A model generated the notes under the pieces. That model searched no databases and was not told where the DNA came from. It saw only the letters and a program-made list of their open reading frames with translations. This document shows positions 17,331 to 26,387 of a DNA stretch of 64,000 bases, one piece after another. Each line of letters starts with the position of its first letter. Within the stretch, counting starts at the first letter, position 1. The position numbers were made by a program, and so were the translations under genes. Source of the DNA: Marinifilum sp. D714. GTDB taxonomy: Bacteria > Bacteroidota > Bacteroidia > Bacteroidales > Marinifilaceae. Location: NCBI RefSeq assembly GCF_030851345.1, contig NZ_JALPNU010000002.1, positions 124,001 through 188,000 on the forward strand. The letters run 5' to 3'.

Positions 17331-18509
17331 ATGAAAGCACTTAGAAAATTTCTTGATAAAAAGAAACCTTTATTTGAAAAAGGGGGCAAGTTTGCAAAGT
17401 TGCAGTCTACTTTCGACGCTTTTGACACTTTCCTATTTGTTCCTGATCATACCTCCAAAACGGGTACACACATCAAGGATGCTATCGATTTGAAGCGTAC
17501 TATGTCTGTGGTTGTTTTGGCTTTAATTCCTTCCTTGTTGTTCGGTATGTACAACATCGGTTACCAACATTTCTTATCAGTAGGCGAAACTGCTGCATTG
17601 ATGGATATGTTTGTTTATGGATTAATCAAAGTATTACCAATTGTTGTAGTTTCATACGTAGTTGGTTTGGGTATTGAGTTTGCCTTTGCGCAAATGAGAG
17701 GACATGCGGTAAACGAGGGGTTCCTTGTTTCGGGTATGTTAATTCCTTTGGTTATGCCGGTTGAGGCTCCACTTTGGATGGTAGCAGTATCAACTGCTTT
17801 TGCAGTTGTTATTGGTAAAGAAGTATTTGGCGGAACCGGAATGAATATCTGGAATCCAGCTTTAATTGCACGTGCATTCTTCTTCTTTGCTTACCCATCA
17901 AAAATGTCGGGTGATTCGGTTTGGATCTCTGAAAAAGCAGATACTTTCTCAGGAGCAACTCCTTTGGCTGATGCAGCGGCATTAGTTGATGCGACACCAA
18001 CTCAAGCTGAAAGCCTTATGTCTGGCGCATTATCTCAAACTTGGGATATGTTTATTGGATTGATCCCAGGATCGATTGGTGAAACATCTACTCTTGCGAT
18101 ATTGATTGGTGCAGTTATTTTGATTGCAACAGGTATCGGTAGCTGGAGAATCATGTTGTCAGTATTCGTTGGAGGTTATGCAATGGGAGCTATCTTCAAC
18201 TTGATTGGTGCAAACCCATATATGGAATTAATTCCTGCATGGCAGCATTTAATCATGGGTGGATTTGCATTTGGTGCTGTATTCATGGCAACAGATCCTG
18301 TTTCAGCAACTCAAACTACACGTGGGAAATACATTTATGGTTTCTTAATTGGATTCCTTGCAGTATTGATTCGTGTATTGAATGCAGGTTTCCCTGAAGC
18401 TATGATGTTGGCCATTCTTTTCATGAATACATTTGCGCCACTGATCGACCACTATGTTGTTCAAGGCAATGTGAAGAGAAGATTGAAACGAGTTAAGGTG
18501 AAAGCTTAA
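17331..18509 (+). CDS. nqrB: Na+-translocating NADH:quinone reductase subunit B
   Basis: The 392-residue integral membrane subunit has about 10 helices and carries covalently bound FMN. The SGAT flavinylation motif is at residues 207-210 (T210, in DTFSGATPLADA), the site modified by ApbE. The family segments MNIWNPALIARAFFFFAYPS and FMATDPVSATQTTRGKYIYG are clear. It forms the sodium-coupling core with NqrD and NqrE. The apbE gene lies about 3.4 kb downstream. Confidence 0.98.
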   Translation: MKALRKFLDKKKPLFEKGGKFAKLQSTFDAFDTFLFVPDHTSKTGTHIKDAIDLKRTMSVVVLALIPSLLFGMYNIGYQHFLSVGETAALMDMFVYGLIKVLPIVVVSYVVGLGIEFAFAQMRGHAVNEGFLVSGMLIPLVMPVEAPLWMVAVSTAFAVVIGKEVFGGTGMNIWNPALIARAFFFFAYPSKMSGDSVWISEKADTFSGATPLADAAALVDATPTQAESLMSGALSQTWDMFIGLIPGSIGETSTLAILIGAVILIATGIGSWRIMLSVFVGGYAMGAIFNLIGANPYMELIPAWQHLIMGGFAFGAVFMATDPVSATQTTRGKYIYGFLIGFLAVLIRVLNAGFPEAMMLAILFMNTFAPLIDHYVVQGNVKRRLKRVKVKA

Positions 18510-18529
18510 TCAAATAATCAAAGTAAGAC

Positions 18530-19234
18530 ATGAATACGAATAGTAATACATATACTTTCCTTTATGCTTCTGTAATGGTACTGATTGTAGCTGCGGTATT
18601 ATCTTTTACTGCTTTGCAATTAAAACCTCGTCAGAACAAGAACAAGGAAATTGAGAAAAAGCAAGACATCCTTAAAGCTGTGGGTGTTACTTCTACTCCT
18701 GCCGATGCTGAAAAGTTGTATGATCAATATATCGTTAAAGCTTTTACTGTTAGTGCAGAAGGTAATGTGAAGTCAGAAGACAAAGAAGAGGCCTTTGAGG
18801 TTGATTTGAAAAAAGAAGGTAGTAAAGATCTTAATGAAAGAAATTTACCTGTCTTTGTTTTCAATAAAGAAGGAGTTGGTGAAAAAATGATTTTACCTGT
18901 AAGAGGTAAAGGAATGTGGGGACCAATCTGGGGATATATTTCTATGGAAAAAGATGGGAATACCATTTTTGGAGCAACATTCGCTCACAAAGGAGAAACG
19001 CCAGGTTTGGGAGCAGAGATTGCAACTCCTGCTTTTCAGGATCAGTTTGTCGGAAAGCAAATTTTCGATAAGAATGGAAAGTTTACTTCCATCATTTTGG
19101 TAAAAGGAACAGCTAAGGGTAACCCTCACCAGTTTGATGCAGTATCGGGTGGTACTGTTACATCTAAAGGTTTTGAAGCTATGCTTCTTGATAACCTTGG
19201 CAGTTATGAAAAGTTTTTAAAATCTTCAAAATAA
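18530..19234 (+). CDS. nqrC: Na+-translocating NADH:quinone reductase subunit C
   Basis: The 234-residue subunit has one N-terminal transmembrane helix (about 9-28) and a periplasmic FMN-binding domain (about 85-225, with GPIWGYISM and GAEIATPAFQDQFVGKQIF). The covalent FMN threonine is T209 in the motif VSGGTVTS, which reads SGGT where NqrB has SGAT. The change is conservative and the Thr is kept. ApbE should be able to modify it. It takes part in electron transfer to the quinone site. Confidence 0.97.
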   Translation: MNTNSNTYTFLYASVMVLIVAAVLSFTALQLKPRQNKNKEIEKKQDILKAVGVTSTPADAEKLYDQYIVKAFTVSAEGNVKSEDKEEAFEVDLKKEGSKDLNERNLPVFVFNKEGVGEKMILPVRGKGMWGPIWGYISMEKDGNTIFGATFAHKGETPGLGAEIATPAFQDQFVGKQIFDKNGKFTSIILVKGTAKGNPHQFDAVSGGTVTSKGFEAMLLDNLGSYEKFLKSSK

Positions 19235-19241
19235 GGACGAG

Positions 19242-19886
19242 ATGAGCGATAAAGAACCATTATTCTCGGCTAAAAACCGAAAATTGCTTACCAATCCATT
19301 GGGAAGCGATAACCCGATTACCGTGCAGGTTTTGGGTATTTGTTCGGCCTTGGCAGTAACTGCAAAATTGGAACCAGCTATTGTTCTTTCCATTTCAGTT
19401 ATGGCTGTATTGGCACTTGCTAATGTTATAGTTTCATTACTTAGAAATACAATTCCATCAAGAATTAGAATTATTGTACAATTGGTTGTGGTTGCTGCAT
19501 TGGTAATCCTTGTTGACCAGATATTGAAGGCATTTGCTTACGACGTTAGTAAACAGCTATCGGTATTCGTTGGTTTGATTATTACCAACTGTATTATTAT
19601 GGGACGTCTAGAGGCATTTGCTCTTGGTAACAGACCATGGCCAGCTTTCCTTGACGGAATTGGAAATGCTGCTGGTTACGGTCTTATTCTTGTTATCGTT
19701 GCCTTTTTCCGTGAATTGTTAGGATCGGGAACCCTTTATGGATTCCATGTGATTCCTCAGGCTGTTTACGATATGGGATATGAAAACAACGGATTAATGA
19801 TTTTACCTCCAATGGCATTGGTGGTTGTAGGTATCATTATTTGGGTACAAAGATCTAAGGATAAGTCCTTAGTTGAGTCGAACTAA
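19242..19886 (+). CDS. nqrD: Na+-translocating NADH:quinone reductase subunit D
   Basis: The 214-residue membrane subunit has six helices and the family start PLFSAKNRKLLTNPLGSDNPITVQVLGICSALAVT, whose Cys takes part in the intramembrane 2Fe-2S site with NqrE. It is translated 7 bp after nqrC. With NqrE it forms the pseudo-symmetric inner pair that carries electrons across the membrane in Na+ pumping. Confidence 0.97.
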   Translation: MSDKEPLFSAKNRKLLTNPLGSDNPITVQVLGICSALAVTAKLEPAIVLSISVMAVLALANVIVSLLRNTIPSRIRIIVQLVVVAALVILVDQILKAFAYDVSKQLSVFVGLIITNCIIMGRLEAFALGNRPWPAFLDGIGNAAGYGLILVIVAFFRELLGSGTLYGFHVIPQAVYDMGYENNGLMILPPMALVVVGIIIWVQRSKDKSLVESN

Positions 19887-19904
19887 TCTAAAGAAAATCG
19901 AAAC

Positions 19905-20522
19905 ATGGAAAATCTGATTAATATATTTATCAAGTCGATTTTTATCGACAACATGGTATTCGCATTCTTCTTTGGAATGTGTTCATACCTTGCGGTATCA
20001 AAAACCGTAAAAACTTCTATGGGATTAGGTTTGGCAGTAGTATTCGTATTGGGTATTACGGTTCCTGTGAACTACTTGCTAGACAAATACATTTTGGCAG
20101 AAGGAGCCTTAGTTTGGTTAGATCCTTCTATGGCAGATGTTGATTTAAGCTTCTTAAGCTTTATCATGTTTATTGCTGTTATTGCCTCTATGGTACAGTT
20201 GGTGGAGATGATTGTTGAGAAATTTGCACCAACACTTTATTCTTCATTAGGTATTTTCTTGCCATTGATTGCTGTAAACTGTGCAATTTTAGGTGGATCC
20301 TTATTTATGCAAGAGAGAGGATACAACTCAATTGCTGAAGTAACATCTTTCGGTTTAGGATCCGGAATTGGATGGTTACTTGCGATTGTAGGTATAGCAG
20401 CAATTCGTGAAAAAATCCGTTACTCAAATGTACCAGCTCCACTTAGAGGATTGGGTATTACATTTATTGTAACAGGATTAATGGGAATTGCTTTTATGAG
20501 CTTCATGGGTATCAAACTCTAA
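19905..20522 (+). CDS. nqrE: Na+-translocating NADH:quinone reductase subunit E
   Basis: The 205-residue membrane subunit has six helices and is homologous to NqrD and to RnfA. It shows [28 protein letters not shown] and a second Cys segment ([16 protein letters not shown]), the family's 2Fe-2S ligands. Charged residues near TM3/TM4 are standard. It follows nqrD by 18 bp. Confidence 0.97.
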   Translation: MENLINIFIKSIFIDNMVFAFFFGMCSYLAVSKTVKTSMGLGLAVVFVLGITVPVNYLLDKYILAEGALVWLDPSMADVDLSFLSFIMFIAVIASMVQLVEMIVEKFAPTLYSSLGIFLPLIAVNCAILGGSLFMQERGYNSIAEVTSFGLGSGIGWLLAIVGIAAIREKIRYSNVPAPLRGLGITFIVTGLMGIAFMSFMGIKL

Positions 20523-20576
20523 GCTGATAACAGAATAAAGTAATTTGAATTTTCAAAAAATTTAATCGGAATAGAG

Positions 20577-21836
20577 ATGATATTATTAACAACACAGGGA
20601 ACAGTAATTGCCACAAGTATAGCCGTATTCTTGCTTGTGATACTGGTACTGGTTTCTATCCTATTGTATGCTAAAAAGAAGCTTACTCCATCAGGAGAGG
20701 TTACAATTGATATTAACGACGGAGACCTAAAATTGGTTGTTGAACCAGGAAATACTCTTTTGGGTACCTTAGGAGAAGAAAAAATATTCTTACCATCAGC
20801 TTGTGGTGGTGGTGGTACTTGTGCAATGTGTAAGTGTCAGGTGCACGATGGTGCAGGATCAATTCTACCAACTGAAACTGGATATTTTACACGTAAAGAA
20901 GCTCAAAACGATTGGCGTTTGGCTTGTCAGGTAAAAGTAAAAGAGGACATGACAATGTCAATTCCTCAGGAAATTATGGGAATTAAGAAATGGGAGTGTG
21001 AAGTGGTTTCAAACCACAATGTTGCTACTTTCATTAAAGAGTTTGTTGTAAAGCTTCCTGAAGGTGAAATTCTTGACTTTAAATCAGGTGGATACATTCA
21101 GATTGATGTACCTAAGATTGATGTTGATTTCAAGGATATGGATATTGAAGAAGAGTATAGAGCTGACTGGGATCAGTTTAAGATGTTTGATCTTAAGATG
21201 AAAAATCCAGAGCCAACTTATCGTGCATACTCAATGGCTAACCACCCTGCAGAGGGTAACATCGTGATGTTGAATATCCGTATTGCTACTCCACCTTGGG
21301 ACAGAGTGAACAACACTTGGATGAATGTAAATCCAGGTATTTGTTCTTCTTTCATATTCTCTCGTAAACCAGGTGATAAGGTAACTGTATCGGGACCTTA
21401 TGGTGAATTCTTCATCAAAGAAACCAACAACGAGATGATGTTTATTGGTGGTGGTGCTGGTATGGCTCCTATGCGTTCTCACATCTTCCATTTGTTCCAC
21501 ACGGTGAAAACTGGTCGTAAGGCTACTTTCTGGTATGGAGCTCGTTCATTGAAAGAGGTGTTCTACGCAGATCAATTTGATGCTATCGCTAAAGATTTCC
21601 CTAACTTCGAATGGCACTTGGCATTATCTGAGCCGCTACCAGAAGATAACTGGGAAGGACCAACTGGTTTTATTCACCAGGTAATTTACGATAACTACCT
21701 AAGCAAACACGAAGAGCCGGAAGATATCGAATACTACTTGTGTGGACCTCCAATGATGAACTCAGCTGTTCAAAACATGCTGTATGAATTAGGAGTACCA
21801 GACGAAATGGTTGATTTTGACGATTTCGGATCGTAA
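20577..21836 (+). CDS. nqrF: Na+-translocating NADH:quinone reductase subunit F
   Basis: The 419-residue NADH-oxidising subunit has an N-terminal membrane helix (about 7-31), a ferredoxin-type 2Fe-2S domain with Cys76, Cys82, Cys85 and Cys117 (SACGGGGTCAMCKCQ), an FAD-binding domain with RAYSMANHP, and an NAD-binding domain with FIGGGAGMAPMRSH. It takes electrons from NADH and passes them via FAD and the iron-sulfur centre. The C-terminal DDFGS is typical. It is the last gene of the operon and is followed by a terminator. Confidence 0.98.
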   Translation: MILLTTQGTVIATSIAVFLLVILVLVSILLYAKKKLTPSGEVTIDINDGDLKLVVEPGNTLLGTLGEEKIFLPSACGGGGTCAMCKCQVHDGAGSILPTETGYFTRKEAQNDWRLACQVKVKEDMTMSIPQEIMGIKKWECEVVSNHNVATFIKEFVVKLPEGEILDFKSGGYIQIDVPKIDVDFKDMDIEEEYRADWDQFKMFDLKMKNPEPTYRAYSMANHPAEGNIVMLNIRIATPPWDRVNNTWMNVNPGICSSFIFSRKPGDKVTVSGPYGEFFIKETNNEMMFIGGGAGMAPMRSHIFHLFHTVKTGRKATFWYGARSLKEVFYADQFDAIAKDFPNFEWHLALSEPLPEDNWEGPTGFIHQVIYDNYLSKHEEPEDIEYYLCGPPMMNSAVQNMLYELGVPDEMVDFDDFGS

Positions 21837-21843
21837 CAATATA

Positions 21844-21880
21844 AAGCAAGCCTCGATTTATCGGGGCTTGTTTGTTTTAT
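21844..21880 (+). terminator. Intrinsic terminator of the nqr operon
   Basis: CAAGCCTCGAT pairs with ATCGGGGCTTG (one T-G) around TT, then TTTGTTTT follows. Confidence 0.8.
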
Positions 21881-21948
21881 AGACTCTATGTAATTTCGTG
21901 TTTTTAGAATGGTAAATTCTTATCATTCATCAATTATAATTTAATATC

Positions 21949-22953
21949 ATGAACAAGTTTAAGTTTATAAGTCTTTTTGTACTAATTGTTGTATTTGGAG
22001 CATGCAAGCAAGAATCAAAGTATCATTTCAATGAGGGGAAAGTGTTTGGAACTTTTTATCACATGGTATATCAATATCCAAATGAAAATGGTTTACAAAA
22101 AGAAATACTTGAAAAATTGAAAGAGTTTGATTTCTCTTTATCTACTTACAATCCTGAGTCGGTAATTTCAAAAGTGAATGAGAATGATTCAACAGTTGTT
22201 TTGGATGATTATTTCATGACTTGTTTTAAAACCAGTGAGCAGATTGCTAAGGTAACAGATGGTGCTTTCGACTGGACGGTGGCACCATTGGTTAATGCGT
22301 GGGGATTTGGGTTTAAAAATAAGCTTGAACCAGAGCAAATCCCAGTTGATAGTTTGTTACAAGTAGTCGGATATCAAAAAGTGAGATTGGAGGCTGGAAA
22401 AGTGATTAAAGAAGACCCTAGAATCATGTTTGATGCCAGTGCCATTGCCAAAGGTTATGGTGTTGATATCGTAGCAGACTTTTTGGAATCAAAAGGAATC
22501 ACCAATTATATGGTTGAAATTGGAGGTGAAATAAGAGTTAAAGGAATCAGTAATAAAAAAAGACCTTGGCGTGTAGGAATCGATAAACCTATTGATGATC
22601 CTTCAAGTTTGACCAGACAAATTCAGGATGTATTGGAGTTGAAAAATGGAGCTATGGCTACTTCTGGTAATTACCGTCAGTTCTATGTGAAAGATGGCAA
22701 GAAATATGCGCATACAATTGATCCACGATTGGGATACCCGGTACAACACAGCTTACTTTCAGCATCGGTGGTTGCTCCTACTTGTATGAAGGCTGATGCA
22801 TATGCAACTGCATTTATGGTCTTGGGTTTGGAAAAGAGTGTAGCTATTGTTAAAAATGACCCAGAATTGGATGCCTATTTTATCTATACTGATGAGAAAG
22901 GTGATTTAGCCACTTTTACAAGTGAAAAACTTAAGTCACAAATTCTGAAATAA
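21949..22953 (+). CDS. apbE: FAD:protein FMN transferase (ApbE), lipoprotein
   Basis: The 334-residue protein has a lipobox (VVFGAC, Cys19), so it is an outer or inner membrane lipoprotein facing the periplasm. The ApbE fold follows: FGTFYHMVYQ, the active-site segment MFDASAIAKGYGVD, NYMVEIGGEIRVKG and ATSGNYRQFY, then HTIDPRLGYPV. It transfers FMN from FAD to Ser/Thr of SGAT-type motifs. Its natural substrates here should be NqrB and NqrC, as the operon is just upstream with a terminator between. Confidence 0.95.
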   Translation: MNKFKFISLFVLIVVFGACKQESKYHFNEGKVFGTFYHMVYQYPNENGLQKEILEKLKEFDFSLSTYNPESVISKVNENDSTVVLDDYFMTCFKTSEQIAKVTDGAFDWTVAPLVNAWGFGFKNKLEPEQIPVDSLLQVVGYQKVRLEAGKVIKEDPRIMFDASAIAKGYGVDIVADFLESKGITNYMVEIGGEIRVKGISNKKRPWRVGIDKPIDDPSSLTRQIQDVLELKNGAMATSGNYRQFYVKDGKKYAHTIDPRLGYPVQHSLLSASVVAPTCMKADAYATAFMVLGLEKSVAIVKNDPELDAYFIYTDEKGDLATFTSEKLKSQILK

Positions 22954-23003
22954 GAATAGCGGTGAAGTAGGATTTTTATACTGAACCAGATCTTCTAAAA
23001 TAA

Positions 23004-23084
23004 GTTATCGGTTTTCTGATTAAAGTGTTTGAAAAGTAGTTGTTATGAAATAATACAAACAGAATAAAACGGAAAACCGATAAC
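23004..23084. repeat. Perfect 13-bp inverted repeat around a 55-bp spacer
   Basis: GTTATCGGTTTTC (23004-23016) and GAAAACCGATAAC (23072-23084) are exact reverse complements. They sit in the gap between apbE and the small Cys-rich gene, which ends four bases after the second arm. It may be a 3' hairpin of that gene. Confidence 0.7.
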
Positions 23085-23087
23085 CAA

Positions 23088-23249
23088 TTAATTCGTTTCA
23101 CAGGTATCTGCTTCATCATCGTTGCAAGCACAAGAACTGCAACCTCCACCTGTAAACTTGGCATTTTTATCAAACAGGAGTTTAATACCAAATCCAATAA
23201 ATGCTAAAAAAAGCAAAAATACTGCGAGTAATAATATCTTTAGAAACAT
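23088..23249 (-). CDS. Small Cys-rich single-span membrane protein
   Basis: A 53-codon ORF starts with ATG at 23249. It has one N-terminal helix (about 2-26, with LLLAVFLLFLAFIGFGIKLL), then KNAKFTGGGCSSCACNDDEA and CETN, giving four Cys in the last 18 residues. It resembles FeoB-associated Cys-rich or other small respiratory membrane proteins, but I cannot name it. The helix looks like that of the next gene upstream (23365-23610), so the two may be paralogs. It sits next to apbE, near the Nqr operon. Confidence 0.65.
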   Translation of the reverse strand: MFLKILLLAVFLLFLAFIGFGIKLLFDKNAKFTGGGCSSCACNDDEADTCETN

Positions 23250-23364
23250 AGCTGTTTTGATCTTTACGTTTTATTAAAAGATACGTTTAATGGAATCGTG
23301 TTGTTTTGCTAAAATTGAAATTTTAGTCTTTTTTAACTTTTTAGGGTATTAATGCAAAACTGAA

Positions 23365-23610
23365 TTACAAGCTCTCCAGTTCTTTATCAAGAAGAGTTAA
23401 CTTATTAAATACTTTGGCATTTTTAGCCTTTTCCTGCTCCATTTTGTGTTGTGATGTAGCACAACTAATTCCTCTCTTCTTCAGCTCTTCATTCCTTCCG
23501 ATATGCAATTCAGGGAATCTACCATTCTTTTTAATCAGAATTGAAATGGCAAATCCAACAAATGCAATTGCCAGAATAACAGTAGTAATAAGTATAAGCT
23601 TTATAATCAT
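23365..23610 (-). CDS. Small membrane protein with conserved FPELHIGRNEELKKRGISC-type motif
   Basis: The 81-residue protein has one N-terminal helix (about 4-26), followed by KKNGRFPELHIGRNEELKK and RGISCATSQHKMEQ. This is a Bacteroidota small-membrane-protein pattern (FPE-xxxGxNxxxxxxGIxC) that I have seen beside respiratory genes, though I cannot give it a function. The single Cys could bind metal or heme. It lies 116 bp before the Cys-rich 53-residue gene, same strand and same helix type. Confidence 0.6.
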   Translation of the reverse strand: MIIKLILITTVILAIAFVGFAISILIKKNGRFPELHIGRNEELKKRGISCATSQHKMEQEKAKNAKVFNKLTLLDKELESL

Positions 23611-23707
23611 TTCGATAATTCTTTATAAATTAAAGGCAAAGATATCATTTCAGTATTTCTCGACCAAATTAAACAAGAATAAAAGGTCTGAAATACTTGG
23701 AGTAATC

Positions 23708-23739
23708 TTTCTTATTTAGAATAATTCTTCCTAAATTTG
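23708..23739 (+). promoter_or_regulatory. Putative promoter of the fused E1 gene
   Basis: TTTC and TAAATTTG are 20 bp apart, the same arrangement as before the GT2 gene and close to TTTG-N19/20-TAnnTTTG. It leaves a leader of about 100 nt. Confidence 0.5.
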
Positions 23740-23841
23740 ATCTTAGAAAAATCAGAAAAATTCTGTTAAATAAACACACTAACATACTATGGATTCTGAA
23801 ATAAGGGGGAAATTATTTCGAATTCAGAAAATTGAAATAAT

Positions 23842-26286
23842 ATGTCAGAAACAATAAAGGAAAACATGGAAGCAAAAGATGATAATTTATCATACGAAGA
23901 TTTTACTTCCGAAGTTCTTGAAGATTATCGCATAGCAAATATAAGCCGTCAGTTAAGCATTTTAGGTCGTAAGGAAGTTTTAACCGGGAAGGCCAAATTT
24001 GGAATTTTTGGTGACGGAAAAGAGATTGCTCAAATTGCAATGGCAAAATCATTTAAAAAAGGTGATTGGCGATCTGGATATTATAGAGATCAAACTTTTA
24101 TGTTGGCAGCGGGTATGCTTACACCAGAGGAGTTTTTTGCACAGTTGTTTGGAGAAACCCAGTTGGATAAAAACCCTGCAAATGGTGGGCGTTTAATGAA
24201 TAACCATTATGCCTCGAGAAGTTTGAATGAAGATGGTTCATGGAAAAATCTTACAGAACAAAAAAACTCATCAGCAGATATTTCGCCAACCGCAGGGCAA
24301 ATGCCTCGATTACTAGGCTTGGCTTATGCTTCAAAATTATTTAGAGAGAATAAAGAGCTGCATCAGTTTACCAATTTCTCACTTAAAGGAAATGAAGTTG
24401 CTTTTGGTACAATTGGAGATTCAAGTACATCCGAAGGACATTTTTGGGAAACCATCAATGCTGCAGGAGTTTTAAAAGTGCCAATGGCAATGAGTGTATG
24501 GGATGATGGTTGGGGAATTTCAGTTCCCAATAAATATCAGACTACCAAGCAAAACATATCAGAAGCATTAAAAGGATTTGAGCAAGATGAGAATGGAGAT
24601 GGATATTTAATATACAAAGCTAAGGGTTGGGATTACCCTGCTTTGTGTAAGATGTATGCTGAAGGAGTAGAGCTTTGTCGTCGTGATCATGTGCCAGTAT
24701 TGTTTCACGTTTCAGAAATGACGCAGCCTTTAGGACATTCTACATCCGGTTCACACGAAAGATACAAATCGAAGGAACGTTTGGAGTGGGAGGCTGATTT
24801 TGATCCAATTAAAAAGATGAGGGAATGGATTCTTTCAATGGAATTGATTGGAAGTGAAAAGTTGCATGAGATTGAAAAAGAGGCTATAGATATAGTAAAG
24901 AAAGCCCGTCAAACAGCATGGAAAAGCTTTACAGAACCTATCAAGAAAGAGCGTGATGAATTGATTACGCTTGTAGAAAATGCAGGATGTAATTGTAAGA
25001 AGACGGATCGAATTAATAGCATTACTTCGGGATTAAAAAAAGTAATTCATCCTGTTCGTAAGGACAATGTTAGTGCTGCAAAGAAAATCCTTCGACACAT
25101 CTGTTCAACTTGTGAAAGTTTTAAGCCGCTAAAATCTCAATTACAGGTTTGGTTGAAGAATACCATTGATGAAAATCATGAAAGATACAGCAGTCATTTG
25201 TATAGTGAAACAGAGTTAAAAGTTAGCAATATAAAACCGATTGCTCCTGTTTATAGGGAAAATTCTAAAATGGTAAATGGGAGAGAAGTGTTGCGTGATA
25301 ATTTTGATAAATTATTTACGAAATATCCTTTACTACTAACATTTGGAGAGGATACCGGTTTTATTGGAGGTGTGAACCAAAGTTTAGAAGGAATGCAGGA
25401 GAAGTTTGGTGAACTTCGAGTAACTGATACAGGAATTCGTGAAGCTACCATTCTTGGACAAGGAATTGGACTTGCTTTGCGAGGATTAAGACCAATTGCT
25501 GAAATTCAGTATTTCGATTATTTGCTCTATGCCCTGCAAACTATGAGTGATGATTTGGCAACCATGCAATACAGAACCAAAGGTGGACAGAAGTCTCCAG
25601 TTATCATTCGTACTAGAGGTCATAGGCTGGAAGGAATTTGGCATTCAGGTTCTCCTTTGAGTATGGTGATTAACTCAATTCGCGGCGTTCATGTTTGCGT
25701 ACCTAGAAATATGACTGTTGCAGCAGGATTGTATAACTCACTTTTAGAATCTGATGAACCAGCTTTGGTGATTGAACCTTTAAACGGATACCGACTAAAA
25801 GAAAAAATGCCAGAGAATTTAGGTGAATTTAAAACTCCACTTGGAGTTCCTGAGATTTTAAATGAAGGTAGTGATATTACTTTAGTAACATATGGCTCTT
25901 GTGTTAGAATTGCAGAAGACGCAGTGAAGCAGTTAAAAGATTTTGATATTTCGGTAGAATTGATCGATGTTCAAACACTATTGCCTTTTGATGTGAATCA
26001 AAGAATTTTAGAATCGGTTAAGAAAACCAATCGAATTGTATTCTTCGATGAGGATGTGCCAGGTGGAGCAACTGCATTTATGATGCAAAAAGTACTGGAA
26101 GACCAGAAAGCATATTTCTATTTGGATTCTGAGCCAAGAACCATTACGGCAAAAGATCATCGACCTGCTTACGGAACCGATGGAGATTACTTCTCGAATC
26201 CTAATGCGGAAGATGTTTTTGAAGTAATTTATGATATTGTGAGAGAATCGAATCCGAATAAATTTCCTTCAATTTATACAGAATAG
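23842..26286 (+). CDS. Fused alpha-beta 2-oxoacid dehydrogenase E1 (thiamine-dependent)
   Basis: The 814-residue protein joins the alpha and beta chains of a two-chain E1. The alpha half (about 30-345) holds the TPP motif GDSSTSEGHFWETINAAG and the WDDGWGISVPN segment, and DISPTAGQMPRLLGLAYA. The beta half (about 475-814) begins near NGREVLRDNFDKLF and shows GEDTGFIGGVN and RIVFFDEDVPGGATAFM. The linker (about 345-470) carries C383, C385, C421 and C424. It decarboxylates pyruvate or a branched-chain 2-oxoacid and passes the acyl group to E2. An E2 lies at 41.7 kb; no E3 is in the window. The substrate is not decided. Confidence 0.9.
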   Translation: MSETIKENMEAKDDNLSYEDFTSEVLEDYRIANISRQLSILGRKEVLTGKAKFGIFGDGKEIAQIAMAKSFKKGDWRSGYYRDQTFMLAAGMLTPEEFFAQLFGETQLDKNPANGGRLMNNHYASRSLNEDGSWKNLTEQKNSSADISPTAGQMPRLLGLAYASKLFRENKELHQFTNFSLKGNEVAFGTIGDSSTSEGHFWETINAAGVLKVPMAMSVWDDGWGISVPNKYQTTKQNISEALKGFEQDENGDGYLIYKAKGWDYPALCKMYAEGVELCRRDHVPVLFHVSEMTQPLGHSTSGSHERYKSKERLEWEADFDPIKKMREWILSMELIGSEKLHEIEKEAIDIVKKARQTAWKSFTEPIKKERDELITLVENAGCNCKKTDRINSITSGLKKVIHPVRKDNVSAAKKILRHICSTCESFKPLKSQLQVWLKNTIDENHERYSSHLYSETELKVSNIKPIAPVYRENSKMVNGREVLRDNFDKLFTKYPLLLTFGEDTGFIGGVNQSLEGMQEKFGELRVTDTGIREATILGQGIGLALRGLRPIAEIQYFDYLLYALQTMSDDLATMQYRTKGGQKSPVIIRTRGHRLEGIWHSGSPLSMVINSIRGVHVCVPRNMTVAAGLYNSLLESDEPALVIEPLNGYRLKEKMPENLGEFKTPLGVPEILNEGSDITLVTYGSCVRIAEDAVKQLKDFDISVELIDVQTLLPFDVNQRILESVKKTNRIVFFDEDVPGGATAFMMQKVLEDQKAYFYLDSEPRTITAKDHRPAYGTDGDYFSNPNAEDVFEVIYDIVRESNPNKFPSIYTE

Positions 26287-26306
26287 AAAGAATATCATAT
26301 TGATAG

Positions 26307-26342
26307 TAAATCCACAAATAGAAATATTTGTGGATTTTTTTT
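26307..26342 (+). terminator. Intrinsic terminator of the E1 gene
   Basis: AAATCCACAAATA pairs with TATTTGTGGATTT around GAAA, followed by a T run, 20 bp after the stop. Confidence 0.9.
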
Positions 26343-26352
26343 ACGTTTCGTT

Positions 26353-26380
26353 TCACCCCTTTTCGGAATTAAACTGTCTT
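26353..26380 (+). promoter_or_regulatory. Unit 1 promoter: TCACCC-N16-TGTCTT
   Basis: TCACCC (26353-26358) and TGTCTT (26375-26380) are 16 bp apart. The same arrangement recurs at two further points (26589 and 26864), each ahead of a strong terminator. The pattern looks like an ECF-sigma promoter (AAC/ACC-type -35, GTC-type -10). Confidence 0.5.
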
Positions 26381-26387
26381 ATATATG

